Source: Halospina denitrificans
GTDB taxonomy: Bacteria; Pseudomonadota; Gammaproteobacteria; Pseudomonadales; Oleiphilaceae
Reading direction: 5' to 3'
Length of the DNA: 64,000 nt
Assembly (NCBI RefSeq): GCF_004364635.1
Contig: NZ_SOAX01000002.1
Span: 310,001-374,000 of the forward strand
Shown here piece after piece: positions 60,634-64,000 of the stretch. Made by a program: the position numbers and the translations under genes. The notes beneath the pieces are model-generated. The model was not told the origin of the DNA. It did no database searches and saw only the letters and a list, made by a program, of their open reading frames with translations. The stretch's first letter is position 1. Every line of letters starts with the position of its first letter.

Positions 60634-62427
60634 TCAACCGAACTCTTCTTCCGAAAACGCCATCATGGAGTCGGATCCGTTGCGGATTCCTTCTGCCAGG
60701 GCCACGGTCTGTGGCAGGAGGCGGTCGTAGAAGAAGCGGGCGGTCTTGAGTTTGCCAGTGTAGAAACCGGAGGTGTCATTGTCCGCCTTGGGCTTGGCCG
60801 CCTTGACCATGCGGGCCCAGAGGTAGGCTTCCGCGGTGAGGCCGAAGAGGTCGAGGTAGTCGACGGCGGCGGCGCCCACTTCGGTGGGGTTGTCGCCGGC
60901 ACTGTTGATGACGTGCTCGGTGACGTCGGCGAGTCGCTCGATCGCGCTGGCGAGGGGCTGGATGTAGCCTTCGAGGGCCGGGTCGTCCTGGTTTTCGGTG
61001 ATGAAATCCGCGACGTCGTCGGCGAAGTACTCGAAGAACTGGCCGTTGTTGGCCACTACCTTGCGACCCATCAGGTCCATGGCCTGGATGCCGTTGGTGC
61101 CTTCGTAGATCTGGGTGATGCGCGTGTCGCGGACGAGTTGTTCCTGGCCCCATTCGCGGATGTAGCCATGGCCGCCGAAGACCTGCTGGCCGATGACGCA
61201 GGTGTCCAGGGCACGGTCGGTGAGGAAGGCCTTGGCGACGGGCGTGAGCAGGGCCACCATGGCGTCGGCTTTCTTCTGGAATTCCGCGTCTTCGGCGAAC
61301 TTGGCCTGGTCGAGCCACTGGGCCACGTAGGTGATGAAGGCGCGGCTGCCTTCGGTGTGGGCCTTCATTTTCAGCAGCATGCGGCGCACATCCGGGTGGA
61401 CGAGGATGGGGTCGGCGACCTTGTCCTTTTCCTGGGCGCCTGTCGGGGAACGGCTCTGGAGGCGTTCGCGGGCATAGGCCAGTGCGTTCTGGTATGACGC
61501 CTCAGCGGCGCCCACGCCCTGGATGCCCACACCCAGGCGCTCGTAGTTCATCATGGTGAACATGGCCATCAGGCCCTTGTGGGGCTCGCCCACGAGAAAG
61601 CCACGGGCGCCGTCGTAGTTCATGACGCAGGTGGCGGAGCCGTGGATGCCCATCTTCTCTTCCAGGGAGCCACAGGACAGGGCGTTGTGTTCGCCCAGGG
61701 AGTCGTCATCGTTGACTTCGTACTTGGGCACCAGGAAGAGGGAGATTCCCTTGGGTCCGGGAGGTGCGTCGGGAAGCTTGGCGAGGACCAGGTGGATGAT
61801 GTTCTCCGCCATGTCGTGCTCGCCCCAGGTGATGAAGATCTTGGTCCCGGTGATGCTGTAGGAGCCGTCATCGTTCGGCTTCGCCTTGGTGCGGATGATG
61901 CCAAGGTCGGTGCCCGCATGGGGTTCGGTCAGGTCCATGGCGCCCGACCAGGTGCCTTCATACATCTTCGGCAGGTACTTCTGCTTGAGCTCTTCACTGC
62001 CATGGGCATGAAGCGCCAGGCAGGCGCCGGCGGTCAGCATGGGGCAGAGCCCGAAGGCCATGTTGGCACCCTGGACCATTTCCTCGACCTGGGCCACCAG
62101 GCTCTTGGGCATGCCCATGCCGCCGTAGTTGGGATCGCCACCGAGCCCGACCCAGCCGCCTTCGGCGTAAGTCTGGTAGGCGTCCTTGAAGCCCTCCGGC
62201 GTGGTCACGGTGCCGTTGTCCCAGTGACAGCCCTCTTCGTCGCCACTCTGGTTCAGGGGCGCAAGGCTGCCGGCGGCGATCTTGCCGGCCTCTTCCAGAA
62301 TGGCATCGGCCGTTTCCGGATCCACGTTCTCGCTCAGGCCCGGCAGTGACGCCCACTGGCCCGGCGCATCAAAAATCTCGTTCAACAGGAAGCGCATGTC
62401 GCGCAGGGGAGCCTGATACTCAGCCAT
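60634..62427 (-). CDS. FadE-like acyl-CoA dehydrogenase (DmdC/AcdA type)
   Basis: A 597-residue FAD-dependent acyl-CoA dehydrogenase of the large class with an extra N-terminal helix and C-terminal domain. DLTEPHAGTDLGIIRTKA and IFITWGEHDMAENI are FAD/substrate contacts; the catalytic Glu lies in QIYEGTNGIQAMDLMGRK. Such enzymes start beta-oxidation of medium/long-chain acyl-CoA, or act on methylmercaptopropionyl-CoA. Coding strand is strongly C-ending. Its close paralogue lies just upstream. Confidence 0.9.
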   Translation of the reverse strand: MAEYQAPLRDMRFLLNEIFDAPGQWASLPGLSENVDPETADAILEEAGKIAAGSLAPLNQSGDEEGCHWDNGTVTTPEGFKDAYQTYAEGGWVGLGGDPNYGGMGMPKSLVAQVEEMVQGANMAFGLCPMLTAGACLALHAHGSEELKQKYLPKMYEGTWSGAMDLTEPHAGTDLGIIRTKAKPNDDGSYSITGTKIFITWGEHDMAENIIHLVLAKLPDAPPGPKGISLFLVPKYEVNDDDSLGEHNALSCGSLEEKMGIHGSATCVMNYDGARGFLVGEPHKGLMAMFTMMNYERLGVGIQGVGAAEASYQNALAYARERLQSRSPTGAQEKDKVADPILVHPDVRRMLLKMKAHTEGSRAFITYVAQWLDQAKFAEDAEFQKKADAMVALLTPVAKAFLTDRALDTCVIGQQVFGGHGYIREWGQEQLVRDTRITQIYEGTNGIQAMDLMGRKVVANNGQFFEYFADDVADFITENQDDPALEGYIQPLASAIERLADVTEHVINSAGDNPTEVGAAAVDYLDLFGLTAEAYLWARMVKAAKPKADNDTSGFYTGKLKTARFFYDRLLPQTVALAEGIRNGSDSMMAFSEEEFG

Positions 62428-62549
62428 GGAATTAGTCCCTCATGCTGTTTAATTGGCGGCGCCGCATTTTACCCTAAAGGTACGTGGCACGCCCATGAAT
62501 GTATCAATCAGGTTACGGTCTTTACGGAAATCCGGAGGTTATTCACAGA

Positions 62550-62572
62550 AAAGCCCGCTCGAGGCGGGCTTT
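62550..62572 (-). terminator. Hairpin terminator after the second acyl-CoA dehydrogenase
   Basis: AAAGCCCGC (62550-62558) and GCGGGCTTT (62564-62572) form a 9-bp stem with a TCGAG loop; on the - strand the stem ends in TTTTCTG. It lies 23 nt downstream of the stop at 62596, so the two dehydrogenases are transcribed separately or only partly together. Confidence 0.85.
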
Positions 62573-62595
62573 CCGTTGCATGCCTGGCGTTCTGC

Positions 62596-64000
62596 TCAGA
62601 AGGCAAAGTGCTCTTCCGGCATATCCATCAGGGTGTCTGCGCCGCTGATCATGGCATCGGCGTGAGCCTTGGCCCGCGGCAGCATCCGCTTGAAGTAGAA
62701 ACGGGCTGTCTGGAGCTTGGCCGTGTAGAAGGCTTCCTCGGAGGTGCCTTCCTCCAGCTTGCGCTGAGCCACTTCCGCCATGGATGCCCAAAGGTAGGCC
62801 ATGACGCCGTAGCCGGAGTACATCAGGTAGTCGTAGGAGGCCGCGCCGACTTCTTCGCGATCCTTCATCGCGGCCGAGCCCAGCTTCATGGTGAGATCAC
62901 CCCACTCCTTGTTGAAGGCGCTCAGCGGCTCGATGAATTCCTTGAGGGAGTCGTTATTGCCGTGTTCCTTGCAGAACAGGTGCACCTTCTTGGTGAAGCG
63001 CTTGAGCGACTCACCCTGGCTCATCAGCACCTTGCGGCCCAGAAGATCCAGGGCCTGGATGCCGGTGGTGCCTTCGTAAATGGCGCCGATACGGGCATCG
63101 CGGACAATCTGCTCCATGCCCCACTCAGAAATATACCCGTGGCCACCCAGAACCTGCATGCCCTGGTTGGCCGCCTCAATCCCGGTCTCGGTCAGGAAGG
63201 CCTTGGCGATCGGCGTCAGGAATCCGAGCAGTTCATCGGCCTCCTTGCGCGCGTCCTCGTCCTGGCCGCGCGTCGCGACGTCAGCCTGCTGTGCCGCGTA
63301 ATAGATCATGGCACGGCCACCTTCGGCCAGCGCCTTCTGGGTCATCAGCATACGGCGCACGTCCGGATGCACGATGATGGGATCGGCAGGGCCATCCGGG
63401 TTCTTCGGGCCTGACAGCGACCGCATCGCCAGGCGTTCCTTGGCGTATTCAAGCGATCCCTGGAAGGACAGCTCGGCGGAACCCAGACCCTGGATGGCAG
63501 TACCGATACGGGCGATGTTCATGAAGGTGAACATGTAACCCAGGCCCTTGTGCGGTTCACCAATGAGAAAGCCCTTGGCACCGTCGAAGTTCAGCACGCA
63601 GGTAGCGTTGGCATGGATGCCCATCTTGTGCTCGATGGAACCAACGGAAACACTGTTGCGCTCGCCCGGATTGCCGTTCTCGTCGGGAATGAACTTGGGT
63701 ACGACAAAGACGGAGATACCCTTGGTGCCCTTGGGCGCATCCGGCAGCTTGGCCAGAACCAGGTGGATGATGTTGTCCGCCATGTCGTGGTCACCCGCGG
63801 AGATGAAGATCTTCTCGCCGGTGATGTTGTAGCTGCCGTCGTCGTTGGGTTCCGCCTTGGAACGCAGGATCCCCAGGTCGGAACCGCAATGGGATTCCGT
63901 CAGGCACATGGTGCCTGTCCATTCGCCACTGATCATCTTGGGCAGATAGGTCTGCTTCTGCTCATCGGAACCATGGGCTTCCAGCGTGTTGAGGCAGCCA
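62596..64000 (-). CDS. FadE-like acyl-CoA dehydrogenase, 5'-truncated by window end
   Basis: The visible 468 residues or so cover the C-terminal three quarters; the frame remains open to the window edge (residues reading LNTLEAHGSDEQKQTYLPKM across the edge region), so the start is outside. CLTESHCGSDLGILRSKA, IFISAGDHDMADNI and the catalytic AIYEGTTGIQALDLLGRK match the neighbour at 60634-62427. A clear paralogue, but with more balanced codon use. Roles likely overlap in fatty-acid beta-oxidation. Confidence 0.9.
   Translation of the reverse strand, partial: GCLNTLEAHGSDEQKQTYLPKMISGEWTGTMCLTESHCGSDLGILRSKAEPNDDGSYNITGEKIFISAGDHDMADNIIHLVLAKLPDAPKGTKGISVFVVPKFIPDENGNPGERNSVSVGSIEHKMGIHANATCVLNFDGAKGFLIGEPHKGLGYMFTFMNIARIGTAIQGLGSAELSFQGSLEYAKERLAMRSLSGPKNPDGPADPIIVHPDVRRMLMTQKALAEGGRAMIYYAAQQADVATRGQDEDARKEADELLGFLTPIAKAFLTETGIEAANQGMQVLGGHGYISEWGMEQIVRDARIGAIYEGTTGIQALDLLGRKVLMSQGESLKRFTKKVHLFCKEHGNNDSLKEFIEPLSAFNKEWGDLTMKLGSAAMKDREEVGAASYDYLMYSGYGVMAYLWASMAEVAQRKLEEGTSEEAFYTAKLQTARFYFKRMLPRAKAHADAMISGADTLMDMPEEHFAF

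Overview
The window is about 60% G+C, gene-dense chromosomal DNA from a gammaproteobacterium of the Pseudomonadales/Alteromonadales type. The best guess is a halophilic, Marinobacter-like bacterium. This rests on the gene order (the murA-his, kds/lpt-rpoN, nitrilase-yhdP-rng-maf-mreDCB-gatCAB and miaB-phoH-ybeY-corC-lnt / leuS-lptE-holA blocks follow the Pseudomonas plan), on acidic proteins, and on the DUF1302/DUF1329 pair typical of marine hydrocarbon and lipid degraders. No rRNA, tRNA, CRISPR array, prophage or transposase gene was seen.

Layout. 1-7.6 kb: tail of an LrgB-like gene, an orphan outer-membrane-like protein, trmO, a cysteine-cluster protein, a YfaZ porin-like protein, a large lipoprotein, a Bax-type glucosaminidase and a PlsC-type acyltransferase. 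7.7-12.3 kb: DUF1302/DUF1329 pair (-) diverging from a thiolase. 12.3-20.7 kb: zapE, zapG, Nif3-like, hisC-hisD-hisG, murA, ibaG and a reduced mla locus (mlaC and mlaD only). 20.8-29.5 kb: one long + strand run, yrbG-type antiporter-kdsD-kdsC-lptC-lptA-lptB-rpoN-hpf-ptsN-rapZ-ptsO-darP, covering Kdo synthesis, LPS export and nitrogen-PTS control. 29.7-39.4 kb: a small helix-hairpin-helix protein, then the - strand operon mreB-mreC-mreD-maf-rng-yhdP-nitrilase. 39.6-48.8 kb: an orphan outer-membrane-like protein, gatC-gatA-gatB, a PilZ protein, cysD-cysN and a YejK-type nucleoid protein. 49.4-60.4 kb: miaB-phoH-ybeY-corC-lnt, convergent lpxO, a zinc-ribbon protein, leuS-lptE-holA. 60.6-64 kb: two tandem FadE-like acyl-CoA dehydrogenases, the second cut by the window end.

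The genes centre on building the envelope: LPS synthesis and export (Kds, Lpt, LptE, LpxO), peptidoglycan (MurA, MreBCD, Bax), lipoprotein acylation (Lnt), phospholipid transport (MlaC/D, YhdP) and translation quality (GatCAB, LeuS, MiaB, TrmO, YbeY).

The most unusual content is a family of five intergenic elements (42.8, 44.5, 48.9, 49.1 and 60.5 kb). Each has two 27-29 nt arms that are complementary to each other but differ in sequence from copy to copy. The arms surround a conserved core of about 54 nt that holds two more small hairpins whose stems also covary. The predicted fold is a long stem topped by two hairpins (a Y or T shape). Flanking genes show a strand-composition shift that follows element orientation. 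Other points of interest are a CysN with a decayed APS-kinase-like tail, a Mla locus without its ABC transporter genes, an mreC with no usual start codon before its conserved N-terminus, and a leader hairpin that covers an acyltransferase start codon.
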